A stretch of DNA of 33,961 nt from Bacteroidetes bacterium HGW-Bacteroidetes-3 (GCA_002842505.1 PHDE01000013.1:1-33961); one strand, 5' to 3'; positions 1 through 8,861 are shown, numbered from the stretch's first letter. Notes: generated by a model not told the origin, from the letters alone. Numbers and translations are program-made.

Positions 1-97
1 TGCCTCACGATAGACACCCTTGCTCTTGGCTAACGATTCCCATTGGCAGGCTCGTTCGGGATTTGCACCCTATAGATATATGGTATGCGTAGCGCAC
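1..97 (-). mobile_element. 5' end of a group II (IIC-like) intron ribozyme, domain I; continues off the left edge of the window
   Basis: Minus strand reads GTGCGCTACGCATACCATATATCTATAGGGTGCAAATCCCGAACGAGCCTGCC..GTTAGCCAAGAGCAAGGGTGTC..GTGAGG. It has a 5' GUGYG-type start and the blocks CTATAGGGTG-TCCCGAAC, GTTAGCC and GCAAGGGTGTC, which I recognise from group IIC domain I (O. iheyensis type). It sits immediately after a terminator U-tract, the IIC target preference. Confidence 0.85.
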
Positions 98-132
98 AAA
101 AAGAAAAGCCGTTTCAAATTTGAAACGGCTTT
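98..132 (-). terminator. Rho-independent terminator of the 174..1385 gene; apparent group IIC intron insertion target
   Basis: Perfect 28-bp palindrome AAAGCCGTTTCAAA/TTTGAAACGGCTTT (105-132), followed on the minus strand by TTTTCTTTTT and then GTGCGC. Confidence 0.9.
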
Positions 133-173
133 CTTCATTCAATATTTGGTAACCAGCCAAATAAATAAACCAA

Positions 174-1385
174 CTAAAACTTATAATTTAAACCTGTATA
201 AACTCCTAAATAGTAAGGTTGAAGGCTTCCGGAGTTTTTAGAAAAGGTATTTGTTTGCACTTTGAACATTGGGGAAACGTTGATAAATAAATTTTTGTAG
301 ATTGAATAGTCTATATCCAACCCAATATTACCGCTAAAATTTAAGGATCTTAAATTGTTTGAGGAGCCTAAACTTTGGGTGAAATTATTGGTTTCAACAA
401 AAACTTCGTCCCTGTTTAATAGCAACGTACTAAATCCGCCCACTAAATTAATGCCAAATTTACCATCGGTAACATTGTATTTTACTTCTACAGGAATTTC
501 AACATAGCCAAAAATTTGGTTGATGCTTCCGCCTGATTCGTTGTTATCAGCAGACAGTGCGTTTTCTTTAAGTGCTGAAATATCGGCACTTCTTGACAAA
601 AGTGGATTGGCCGATAAATTTGAAAAACCGACCACGGAAACTCCCGGGGTAACATAAATATTATTGGTTGTTAATCCTAAACTTATTAAGTTAACGCCCG
701 ATTGCAGGCTGAATTTGTCTGAAAGTTGATAAGCGACTTTTACGCCATAAGAATAAGATGAATTTCCGGAAGACGGATTGTTTTTAAATTGCGCGTCAAC
801 GCCAGATCCTTCGCCAAATGAACTAAAATATATTGGCGCGAAAATGGTGGCCACGGAAAATTTGCTTTCTGTGATTACTTTTTTTGAAATTTCTTTTTCA
901 GTAAAATTTGTAAGCGGCAATTTTTTAGCGTCGGACAATAAAAGACCATTTAATGATTTTTGGGACGAAACACTTTCTTCTGAAATGTTTTTCTCTTCTT
1001 TTTCGGCAAATTTAGTGCTGTTTTCTATTTCGGCCAGTTCTTTGCTTAAAGCTTTCACCACTTTTTGCATCGCCTTTAACTTCTCTTCAACTGTTATTGC
1101 TTTAATTGTATCTTTTTGGTCAGAAATTTTCTGTTTGGTTTCTTGTTTTTGAAGAATGTTTTTGGATAAATTATTTTTTGGAAGAAAATAAATGGCTCCA
1201 ACACTAAAAAATAGCACAAGCAAGGCTGCAATGCTGGAAATTTTAAACCAAAACGGAAGTCCTCTTTTATTTGATCTTGGAATTAGCCTGTTTTCAATGG
1301 AGTCCCAGGCTTCATCAGGTGGGGATACCTCAAAGTCTTTTAAATTCTCTTGGAATAATCTATCAATGTTTTTAAAATCTCTCAC
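174..1385 (-). CDS. Anti-sigma-like N-terminal region + TM + coiled coil + outer-membrane beta-barrel protein
   Basis: 403 aa ORF: cytoplasmic-type N-terminus (PPDEAWDSIENRL), TM (FKISSIAALLVLFFSVGAIYFL), charged coiled coil, PorT-like barrel repeats ending in YKF; directly downstream of an ECF sigma gene. Confidence 0.8.
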   Translation of the reverse strand: MRDFKNIDRLFQENLKDFEVSPPDEAWDSIENRLIPRSNKRGLPFWFKISSIAALLVLFFSVGAIYFLPKNNLSKNILQKQETKQKISDQKDTIKAITVEEKLKAMQKVVKALSKELAEIENSTKFAEKEEKNISEESVSSQKSLNGLLLSDAKKLPLTNFTEKEISKKVITESKFSVATIFAPIYFSSFGEGSGVDAQFKNNPSSGNSSYSYGVKVAYQLSDKFSLQSGVNLISLGLTTNNIYVTPGVSVVGFSNLSANPLLSRSADISALKENALSADNNESGGSINQIFGYVEIPVEVKYNVTDGKFGINLVGGFSTLLLNRDEVFVETNNFTQSLGSSNNLRSLNFSGNIGLDIDYSIYKNLFINVSPMFKVQTNTFSKNSGSLQPYYLGVYTGLNYKF

Positions 1386-1399
1386 TATTATCTTTTAAC

Positions 1400-1936
1400 T
1401 TAAATAGATTGTTGTGCCTTTTGATGAATTTCTATTTTTTGTTTTAAAATGGCTCTTGCTCGGGCTAAATTCGATTTTGAGGTACCTTCCGCAATCTGCA
1501 ACATTTCTGAAATTTCTTTATGGGAATAACCGTCTAAAGCATAAAGGTTAAAAACCAATCTGTACCTATCCGGTAATTCATTTATTAGATTCAGTAAAAA
1601 ATCTAAAGAAATTTCATCATCATCAACGTCAACAATCACCTCATCAGGAATATCTTCCGTCACAATATTTAACACATTTTTTTTTCTGTATTTCAGTAAA
1701 ACTGTGTTAATCATTACCCGCTTTAACCAGCCTTCAAACGATCCTTTAAAATTAAACTGCCCAATTTTGTCAAAAATGACAATAAAGCCATCTTGAAAAT
1801 TGTCTTGAGCCTCTTGTTTGTTTTTAGAGTACTTTAGGCATATAGAAAACAACTTACCTGCAAAAAGCTGGTAAATTTCCTTTTGTGCCTTTCGATCGTT
1901 ATTAGCACACTGTTTTATGAGATTGTCTAACCCCAA
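1400..1936 (-). CDS. RNA polymerase sigma-70 factor, ECF subfamily
   Basis: 178 aa with sigma region 2 (AQDNFQDGFIVIFDKIGQF..FEGWLKRVMINT) and region 4 (LPDRYRLVFNLYALDGYSHKEISEMLQIAEGTSKSNLARAR). TTG start. Confidence 0.9.
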   Translation of the reverse strand: MGLDNLIKQCANNDRKAQKEIYQLFAGKLFSICLKYSKNKQEAQDNFQDGFIVIFDKIGQFNFKGSFEGWLKRVMINTVLLKYRKKNVLNIVTEDIPDEVIVDVDDDEISLDFLLNLINELPDRYRLVFNLYALDGYSHKEISEMLQIAEGTSKSNLARARAILKQKIEIHQKAQQSI

Positions 1937-2024
1937 ATACGAGCATTTTAATTGTTAATAAGATACCTAAAAAGATAATAGGTTGCGTAAATTTACATTA
2001 CTTTTGCGGTGTTTCGCAATTTTT

Positions 2025-3005
2025 ATGAAAAAAATTAACATTTTTAATATTCATAATAGCCACGAGTTCGAAAAAATGGCACTTGAGATTTTTCAATTTC
2101 AGGCTGAAAACAATTTGGTTTATAAAGAATTTATTACGCTTTTGAATATTGATATTTATAGGGTTGAAAAAATTGAGGAAATTCCTTTTTTGCCCATACA
2201 ATTCTTCAAATCACATAAAGTTGTGTCTTCTGATGAAGCTGTTCAACACATTTTTTTAAGCAGCGGCACTACCGGAAATGAGCAAAGCAAACATTTTGTT
2301 ACCGATTTATCTATTTATGAAGAAAGCTTTACCAAAGGATTTGAGCATTTTTATGGTTCTATTTCAGCGTATACCGTTTTGGCTTTGTTGCCTTCTTATT
2401 TGGAGCGTGATGGATCTTCTTTAATTTATATGGTGAACGATTTTATTCAGAAATCTAAAAATGAAAAAAGCGGATTTTATCTGAACAATTTAGAAGAATT
2501 GGCTAAAAATTTAGTGGAATTAGACAAAAATAACGAAAAAACACTATTAATTGGCGTTTCTTTTGCTTTGTTGGATTTGGTTGAGAAGCACAAGTTTAAG
2601 CTAAAAAACACAATTGTGATGGAAACCGGTGGCATGAAAGGCAGAAGAAAAGAATTGATCAGAGAGGAATTGCATCAAATTTTGCGCGAAGGTTTTGGCG
2701 TTGAAAACATACATTCGGAATATGGAATGACCGAATTATTGAGCCAGGCCTATTCAAAAGGAAACGGCATTTTTGAATGTCCGCCCTGGATGAAAATTCT
2801 AACGCGCGACACAGAAGATGCTTTGACTATTTTGCCCGAGGGAAAATCGGGCGGTATTAACATTATAGATTTGGCAAACAACAATTCCTGTTCTTTTATC
2901 GCCACACAAGATTTAGGAAAAACTTACGAAAACGGAACCTTCGAAGTTTTGGGAAGGTTCGACAATTCGGATATCAGAGGCTGCAATTTAATGGTGATGT
3001 CATAA
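2025..3005 (+). CDS. LuxE/PaaK-family acyl-protein synthetase / acyltransferase
   Basis: ORF with LSSGTTGNEQSKHF and EYGMTELLSQAYSKGNGIFECPPWMK motifs of the LuxE family. ATG at 2025 preferred over the TTG at 1983; TACTTTTG -7-like box at 1999-2006. Confidence 0.8.
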   Translation: MKKINIFNIHNSHEFEKMALEIFQFQAENNLVYKEFITLLNIDIYRVEKIEEIPFLPIQFFKSHKVVSSDEAVQHIFLSSGTTGNEQSKHFVTDLSIYEESFTKGFEHFYGSISAYTVLALLPSYLERDGSSLIYMVNDFIQKSKNEKSGFYLNNLEELAKNLVELDKNNEKTLLIGVSFALLDLVEKHKFKLKNTIVMETGGMKGRRKELIREELHQILREGFGVENIHSEYGMTELLSQAYSKGNGIFECPPWMKILTRDTEDALTILPEGKSGGINIIDLANNNSCSFIATQDLGKTYENGTFEVLGRFDNSDIRGCNLMVMS

Positions 3006-3088
3006 ATTCCCCTCCATTGGAGGGGTGTCCGCAGGACGGGGTGGTTAATTCCCCTCCATTGGAGGGGTGTCCGCAGGACGGGGTGGTT
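3005..3088 (+). repeat. Two identical tandem 42-bp copies of a REP-like double-hairpin repeat
   Basis: AATTCCCCTCCATTGGAGGGGTGTCCGCAGGACGGGGTGGTT at 3005-3046 and 3047-3088; internal dyads CCCCTCCA/TGGAGGGG and GTCC/GGAC. Confidence 0.95.
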
Positions 3089-3578
3089 TTTCTCCGTATT
3101 CCCTAACAATAAATGCTTCCAACAAACTCATTGCGTTTCCTAAATTCTTCTTTACGTCAATATCAGTTATACGATACATTTTCAGCCCAAGATTTTCTAA
3201 ATATAATTGTCTTTTTGCATCATATTCAACCTTGTCATCGTGGCTAGATCCATCAATTTCAATAATTAAACCTAAAGTTTTTACATAAAAATCGACGATA
3301 TAATTGCCAATAATTCGCTGCCGGTCAAAATCTATTTTGTAAAACTTTCTTTTATGTACTTGCTGCCAAAATAAAACTTCTGAAAGAATTCCTTTTTTTC
3401 TTTTGCCTTTTGTCAGTCGGGAAAGCGCGGGATTGTATGGCAGGTTTTCAACGAAATTTCTTATAATTGGAGTGTTGTTAATAGTTGTAAGAATAATTTT
3501 ACCATGTTGTGGCGTAGTGACCACCCCGCCCTGTGGGCACCCCTCCGGTGGAGGGGAATTTGTTTTAGGTGATTTCAT
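3045..3578 (-). CDS. DUF559 domain (Vsr/endonuclease-like fold) protein, framed by repeat-derived sequence
   Basis: 177 aa; EVLFWQQVHKRKFYKIDFDRQRIIGNYIVDFYVKTLGLIIEIDGSSHDDKVEYDAKRQLYLENLGLKMYRITDIDV is a typical DUF559 core. N- and C-termini are encoded by the flanking repeats. Confidence 0.85.
   Translation of the reverse strand: MKSPKTNSPPPEGCPQGGVVTTPQHGKIILTTINNTPIIRNFVENLPYNPALSRLTKGKRKKGILSEVLFWQQVHKRKFYKIDFDRQRIIGNYIVDFYVKTLGLIIEIDGSSHDDKVEYDAKRQLYLENLGLKMYRITDIDVKKNLGNAMSLLEAFIVREYGEKPPRPADTPPMEGN
3519..3560 (-). repeat. Third, inverted and diverged copy of the 42-bp REP-like repeat
   Basis: GACCACCCCGCCCTGTGGGCACCCCTCCGGTGGAGGGGAATT aligns with the reverse complement of the 3005-3088 copies; differences preserve the hairpins. 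Confidence 0.9.
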
Positions 3579-3631
3579 AGTATTTTCAACAATTTTTCTT
3601 TCGAATATACAAATTTTGTCAACGATAAATG

Positions 3632-3663
3632 AAAAAACCGCCTGAATTAACTTTAGACGGTTT
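3632..3663 (-). terminator. Rho-independent terminator downstream of tyrS
   Basis: Minus strand AAACCGTCT-AAAGTTAATTC-AGGCGGTTTTTTC. Confidence 0.7.
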
Positions 3664-3708
3664 CCATATTATAATTTTAAAGCAACATTACATTGCTAAA
3701 TACATTTG

Positions 3709-5019
3709 CTATATAACTTTCAGCAAAAAATAGCTTTTTTTACCGCGTTGCAGCAACACAAATTTATTGGCGATTAAATCATTAGCAGTAATTATAAAAT
3801 CGTCCGATACTTTTTCTTTATTTACTGAAATTGAATTTTCGCTTAAAGCCCTGCGCACTTCTCCATTCGATTTTAAAAAACCATAATCTGCAAATGCGGC
3901 AACAATTCCCAATCCGTTTTTAATAACGGAACGTTCAATTTCTGCTTGTGGAACGCCTTCAAAAACATCCAGAAATGTTTGTTCATCCAAAGTTTTTAAA
4001 TCTTCTGCAGTAGAATTTCCGAATAAAATATTTGAGGCTTTAATAGCGTTTTCATACGCTTCATTTCCGTGTGTCATAATAGTGACTTCTTCCCCAATTT
4101 TCTTTTGAAGAATTCTTAAATGCGGGGTTTTTTGATGTTCTGAAATTAAAGTTTCAATGGTTTCTTTGTCTAAAAAAGTGAAAATTTTAATATAACTTTC
4201 CGCATCTTCATCCGAACAATTTAACCAATATTGGTAATATTTATAAGGCGATGTTCTGTTGGCGTCTAACCAAACGTTTCCTCCGGCTGTTTTACCAAAT
4301 TTTGTGCCGTCGGCTTTGGTAATTAATTTACAGGTTAATGCGTAGGCTTTTCCCTGCGCTTTTCTCCTGATTAATTCGGTTCCCGTGGTAATATTTCCCC
4401 ATTGGTCGGAACCTCCCATTTGAAGTTTACAGTCTTTTTCTTTGTATAAATGGTAAAAATCGTAGCCCTGAAACAATTGGTAGGTAAATTCGGTAAAACT
4501 CATTCCGGTTTGAGAGTCGGAATCCAGTCGTTTTTTTACCGAATCTTTCGCCATCATATAGTTTACGGTAATGTGTTTGCCAATATCGCGCACAAATTCA
4601 ATCAATGAAATTTCTTTCATCCAATCGTAATTGTTTACCAATTGTGCTGCATTTTTTGTTGTGCTGTCGAAATTTAAAAAACGTGCCAATTGTGCTTTTA
4701 CGCCAGTCACATTTTTGGCCAAAGTTTCTTCATCCAACAAATTTCTTTCTTCCGACTTTCCTGAAGGATCGCCCACCATTCCTGTGGCGCCGCCCACCAA
4801 AGCGATTGGGTTGTGGCCTGCTTGTTGAAAATGCATCAACAAAATGATAGGCACCAAACTTCCAATATGCAACGAATCGGCTGTTGGGTCAAATCCAATA
4901 TAGCCGCTTGTTTTATTTTTCAATAAATATTCTTCGGTTTCGGGCATAATATCGTGTAACATGCCTCTCCAACGCAGTTCTTCAACAAAATTCATCATCA
5001 AATTTTTAAATTTCAGCAA
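3709..5019 (-). CDS. tyrS: Tyrosyl-tRNA synthetase (likely start at an internal Met, [13 protein letters not shown])
   Basis: 436 aa; class I aaRS motifs ([21 protein letters not shown]-like KFGKT), [15 protein letters not shown]-terminal S4-like region. Confidence 0.97.
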   Translation of the reverse strand: MLKFKNLMMNFVEELRWRGMLHDIMPETEEYLLKNKTSGYIGFDPTADSLHIGSLVPIILLMHFQQAGHNPIALVGGATGMVGDPSGKSEERNLLDEETLAKNVTGVKAQLARFLNFDSTTKNAAQLVNNYDWMKEISLIEFVRDIGKHITVNYMMAKDSVKKRLDSDSQTGMSFTEFTYQLFQGYDFYHLYKEKDCKLQMGGSDQWGNITTGTELIRRKAQGKAYALTCKLITKADGTKFGKTAGGNVWLDANRTSPYKYYQYWLNCSDEDAESYIKIFTFLDKETIETLISEHQKTPHLRILQKKIGEEVTIMTHGNEAYENAIKASNILFGNSTAEDLKTLDEQTFLDVFEGVPQAEIERSVIKNGLGIVAAFADYGFLKSNGEVRRALSENSISVNKEKVSDDFIITANDLIANKFVLLQRGKKSYFLLKVI

Positions 5020-5116
5020 AGATAAAATTTTACGCGTTAGTTATTGCTTTTAGAATTGGTTTTTTAAAACGATGTTTTTACGCGATAAAAACAAACATTT
5101 TTTATACTTTCGTTTT

Positions 5117-6127
5117 ATGATTTTAGTTACCGGAGGAACAGGTTTGGTGGGCGCTCATTTATTGTATCAACTTTCTTTGGAAAATGATGCGGTAAAAGCC
5201 ATTCACAGAAAAAACAGCAATTTACTTGCCGTAAAAAATGTATTCAGCTATTTTTCTGCTGATTATGAGTCTCTTTTTCAAAAAATCGAATGGATTGAAG
5301 CCGATATTACAGATGTTATTTCGTTGGAAACGGCTTTTAAAAATGTAACAGAAGTGTATCATGCTGCCGCTTTGGTTTCTTTTAATTCGAGAGATTATAA
5401 AACCATGGACGAAATTAATATTGAAGGCACTTCAAATATGGTAAATTTTTGTATTGCAAACCATATCAAAAAATTATGTTTTGTAAGTTCGGTTGCAACC
5501 ATTGAAAAATCGGTCACTAATAAATTTATGACTGAAGCCGATGAATGGAATATGGAGAAAATCAGTTATGGTTATGCAATGACAAAATATGGGGCAGAAA
5601 TGGAGGTTTGGCGTGCGTCGCAAGAAGGTGTTCCTGTTGTAATTGTAAATCCAGGGATTATTTTGGGCGCCGGATTTTGGCATCAGGGATCGGGTTCCAT
5701 ATTTTCAAAAATTCATAGTGGATTATCATTTTATAGTGAAGGTGTTATGGGGTTTGTTTCTGTAAATGATGTGGTAAAAGCGATGGTTTTGCTTATGAAA
5801 AGCGACATTGTAAATGAGAGATATATTTTAGTGGCTGAAAACAGCAGTTTTAAAGATGTGTTTTACCAAATAGCGCAAAATTTCGAAAGGAAAGTGCCTT
5901 CCATAAAAGTCACAAAATTAATGAGTGCCATTGGCTGGCGGTTAGAAAAATTAAAGTCCATTTTAAAAAATAATCCACCAATGCTCACTAAACATGCAGC
6001 GAAATCTATTCACGATAAAAGATATTATTCTTCAGAAAAAATACAAACGGAATTAAATTTTAATTTTGAACCCATTTCTGAAACAATCAAAAATGTATGT
6101 GAACTGTATAAGAAGCAGTTTAAATAA
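5117..6127 (+). CDS. NAD-dependent epimerase/dehydratase (SDR extended family)
   Basis: MILVTGGTGLVGAHLLYQL Rossmann start, YGYAMTKYGAE active-site YxxxK, VIVNPGIILG. ATG at 5117. Confidence 0.9.
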   Translation: MILVTGGTGLVGAHLLYQLSLENDAVKAIHRKNSNLLAVKNVFSYFSADYESLFQKIEWIEADITDVISLETAFKNVTEVYHAAALVSFNSRDYKTMDEINIEGTSNMVNFCIANHIKKLCFVSSVATIEKSVTNKFMTEADEWNMEKISYGYAMTKYGAEMEVWRASQEGVPVVIVNPGIILGAGFWHQGSGSIFSKIHSGLSFYSEGVMGFVSVNDVVKAMVLLMKSDIVNERYILVAENSSFKDVFYQIAQNFERKVPSIKVTKLMSAIGWRLEKLKSILKNNPPMLTKHAAKSIHDKRYYSSEKIQTELNFNFEPISETIKNVCELYKKQFK

Positions 6128-6134
6128 ATGACAT

Positions 6135-6602
6135 TTATTTTAAGCGATTCATTTTTAGGGAATCCATTTTTAAGGAATCCATTTTACCCGACTTTTTAGG
6201 CACTTTTTTAAAATTTTCTCGAAGATTTTTAAGGGAGTCTCTTTTTAAGGAATCCTTTAATTCAATTTGTTTGTCCAACACTTTTTTTTGTGCTTTAAGT
6301 CGTTCTTCAACATTTTTCAGGATTTCCTCATAGTCGTCAATGCGCGAAGTATAGTAAAAATTACTTTCTTTAAAACGCGTGCTGTCGATTCCATATTTTT
6401 CAAAAACCAAAGGGAAATAATTCACGTTTCGCTCAAGATCTTCATTTTTAATATTTTCGGCTCCTGAAGCAATTAGCATATCCGACAACAAATCCACCAT
6501 TTGATTTTTAGAAATTAAATGGTCGGGTTTTTTAATAATGGTATTGCTGGTGCAAGCCATAAAAAAAACACTTAATAAAATGACGTAATTAAATTTTTTC
6601 AT
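6135..6602 (-). CDS. DUF4296 domain-containing lipoprotein
   Basis: 155 aa, lipobox-like MKKFNYVILLSVFFMACTS; KNQMVDLLSDMLIASGAENIKNED; neighbourhood with pyrC and polyprenol-P-mannose synthase. Confidence 0.8.
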   Translation of the reverse strand: MKKFNYVILLSVFFMACTSNTIIKKPDHLISKNQMVDLLSDMLIASGAENIKNEDLERNVNYFPLVFEKYGIDSTRFKESNFYYTSRIDDYEEILKNVEERLKAQKKVLDKQIELKDSLKRDSLKNLRENFKKVPKKSGKMDSLKMDSLKMNRLK

Positions 6603-6764
6603 CTGTTTATAGTTTATTTTTTATTGGTACAGATGCAGTTCGCTATTAATCATTTCTGTGTGTATCAAAATTTGTTATGCTCGTTTCATTTGTTTTTTAA
6701 CTTTCATTTTCTGTTTTGCGGTTTTGCAACCTTCCAGCTTTCAGACATTCGACTTTCAAACTTT

Positions 6765-8129
6765 TCAACTTTCAACTTTCAAACTGTCCTGTCTGTTAAA
6801 CAATAACCTTTTTCCTTTAATAAGATCATTAAATTTGCCGTTATTATACACCAAATGGCCATTTACAAATGTATGGGTAATTTTTGAGTAAAACGTGGTT
6901 CCTTCAAATGGAGACCAGCCGCATTTATACAAAATATTGTCTTTGGTCACCGTCCAAGGCGAAGAAATATCAACCAAAACCAAATCTGCATAATATCCTT
7001 TTCTAATAAATCCCCGTTTTTCAATTTTGAAAATTTTTGCCGGATTGTGGCACATTTTTTCAATTATTTTTTCAAGGGAAATTTTTTCCTGTTGAAACAT
7101 TTTCAACATCGCCGGCAAAGCGTGTTGCACCATTGGCCCGCCACTTGGGGCTTTTGTGTAAACCTGTTCCTTTTCTTCTTTTGTGTGCGGCGCGTGATCT
7201 GTTGCAATTACATCAATTCTGTCATCAAGCAACGCTTTCAACAAGCCTTCTTTGTCATGGGCTGTTTTTATTGCCGGATTCCATTTTATGAAATTTCCTT
7301 TGGTTTCATAATCACTTTCATCAAACCATAAATGATGCACGCAGACTTCGGCTGTAATTTGTTTTTTTTCAATGGATCCTTTATTAGAGAAAAGATCCGT
7401 TTCTTTGGCGGTTGATAAATGAAAAACATGCAATCTCGCACCTGTTTTTTTGGCAAGTTTAATGGCTTTAGAAGTTGAGATATAACAAGCTTCCTCGCTT
7501 CTTATTTTTGGGTGAAATTTTACGGGAATATCCTCTCCGTATTCTTTCAAATAATTTTCCAAATTGGCTTTTATGGTTGCTTCATCTTCACAATGAACGG
7601 CAATCAACATTTTTGTGGAAGAAAATATTTTTTCCAGCACTTTTACGTCATCAACCAACATATTTCCTGTTGAAGAACCTAAAAACAATTTAATTCCGGC
7701 AACATTGGCCGGATTTGTTTTCAACAATTCCTCTAAATTGTCATTGGTTCCCCCAAACATAAACGAATAGTTGGCGTAAGATGTTTTAGAAGCAATTTCA
7801 AATTTTTGTTCCAGCAATTCTTGTGTGGTGGCTTGCGGCACTGTATTCGGCATCTCAATAAAGGAAGTAATACCGCCAGCAATGGCTGCTTTACTTTCCG
7901 ATTCAATAGTTGCTTTGTGTGTAAGTCCTGGTTCGCGAAAATGAACCTGGTCATCTATCAATCCGGGAATCAAATATTTTCCTTCCGCATCAATAATGGT
8001 GGTGTCTGCCGATTTTGAGCTAATTGAAGTGTCTATATCCACAATAAATTCACCATCAATCAACACATCGCCATCCATTATTTTTCCTTCGTTTACAATA
8101 CGGGCATTTTTTATTAACACTAAACTCAT
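6765..8129 (-). CDS. pyrC: Dihydroorotase
   Basis: 454 aa; GLIDDQVHFREPGLTHKATIESES, HCEDEATI, VIATDHAPHTKEEK. Confidence 0.95.
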   Translation of the reverse strand: MSLVLIKNARIVNEGKIMDGDVLIDGEFIVDIDTSISSKSADTTIIDAEGKYLIPGLIDDQVHFREPGLTHKATIESESKAAIAGGITSFIEMPNTVPQATTQELLEQKFEIASKTSYANYSFMFGGTNDNLEELLKTNPANVAGIKLFLGSSTGNMLVDDVKVLEKIFSSTKMLIAVHCEDEATIKANLENYLKEYGEDIPVKFHPKIRSEEACYISTSKAIKLAKKTGARLHVFHLSTAKETDLFSNKGSIEKKQITAEVCVHHLWFDESDYETKGNFIKWNPAIKTAHDKEGLLKALLDDRIDVIATDHAPHTKEEKEQVYTKAPSGGPMVQHALPAMLKMFQQEKISLEKIIEKMCHNPAKIFKIEKRGFIRKGYYADLVLVDISSPWTVTKDNILYKCGWSPFEGTTFYSKITHTFVNGHLVYNNGKFNDLIKGKRLLFNRQDSLKVES

Positions 8130-8141
8130 TTTCTTTTTCTT

Positions 8142-8861
8142 TTAATTAGGCAAGTTTTCCAATCGCATTTTTATAACGCCAAAAACAGCTTCAGAAATTA
8201 TGGAACCGCTCATTTTTGAGGTGCCTTTTTTTCGGTCGGTAAAAATAATGGAAACTTCCTTATGTTTGAATTTTTTTTTCCAGGCTTTAAATTTCATTTC
8301 AATCTGAAACGCATAACCCACGAACTTTATTTTATCCAATTCTATATTTTCCAACACTTCGCGTCTATAACAAACAAACCCGGCGGTAGTGTCATAAATG
8401 GGAATTTTGGTAATGAATCTTACATATTTAGAAGCAAAGTAAGATAAAAACAAGCGTTTAAAATCCCAATTGATGACGTTAATTTTATTATTTAAATACC
8501 TTGATCCAATCGAAAAATCGGCTCCATTTTCAGCACAGGCGCTATACAATTTAATCAAATCTTCCGGATTGTGAGAAAAATCAGCATCCATTTCAATGAT
8601 ATAGTCATAGTTTTTAGAAATCGCCCACTTAAATCCGTGAATATAGGCAGTTCCCAATCCGTTTTTTTCTTTCCTGACTTCTAAAAATAAATTGGAAAAT
8701 TCTTGTTGTAAATTAGTGACAATTTCTCCGGTTCCGTCTGGAGAACTGTCGTCCACAACCAATATGTCGAACTGTTTTTCCTGAGAAAACACAGCCCTTA
8801 TAATTGCTTCAATATTTTCTTTTTCGTTATAAGTTGGGATGATGACAAGCGTATTCGACAT
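8142..8861 (-). CDS. Polyprenol monophosphomannose synthase (GT2)
   Basis: 239 aa; VIIPTYNEKENIEAII, VVDDSSPDGTGEIV, EMDADFSHNPEDL. Confidence 0.93.
   Translation of the reverse strand: MSNTLVIIPTYNEKENIEAIIRAVFSQEKQFDILVVDDSSPDGTGEIVTNLQQEFSNLFLEVRKEKNGLGTAYIHGFKWAISKNYDYIIEMDADFSHNPEDLIKLYSACAENGADFSIGSRYLNNKINVINWDFKRLFLSYFASKYVRFITKIPIYDTTAGFVCYRREVLENIELDKIKFVGYAFQIEMKFKAWKKKFKHKEVSIIFTDRKKGTSKMSGSIISEAVFGVIKMRLENLPN

Noticed and set aside
20-241. 73-aa plus ORF at the left edge
   Set aside because: Crosses the intron end and terminator palindrome; antisense to the intron; no coding evidence.
2924-3109. Minus-strand ORF with repeated peptide NHPVLRTPLQWRGI
   Set aside because: Reading of the tandem 42-bp DNA repeat plus antisense of the LuxE-like gene; no independent coding evidence.
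3005-3560. Possible CRISPR array from 42-bp repeats
   Set aside because: Only two directly abutting copies with no spacers and one inverted copy; no cas genes.
3045-3578. DUF559 gene as a restriction-modification or defence component
   Set aside because: No methyltransferase, NTPase or other defence gene nearby; the repeat association fits a mobile/repetitive unit better.
7037-7331. Plus-strand ORFs opposite pyrC
   Set aside because: Antisense to a strongly supported pyrC; no recognisable domain. The same reasoning applies to other 60-120 aa ORFs antisense to known genes (e.g. 778..1152, 10537..10788, 10793..11122, 17707..18069, 28425..28709, 31253..31744).
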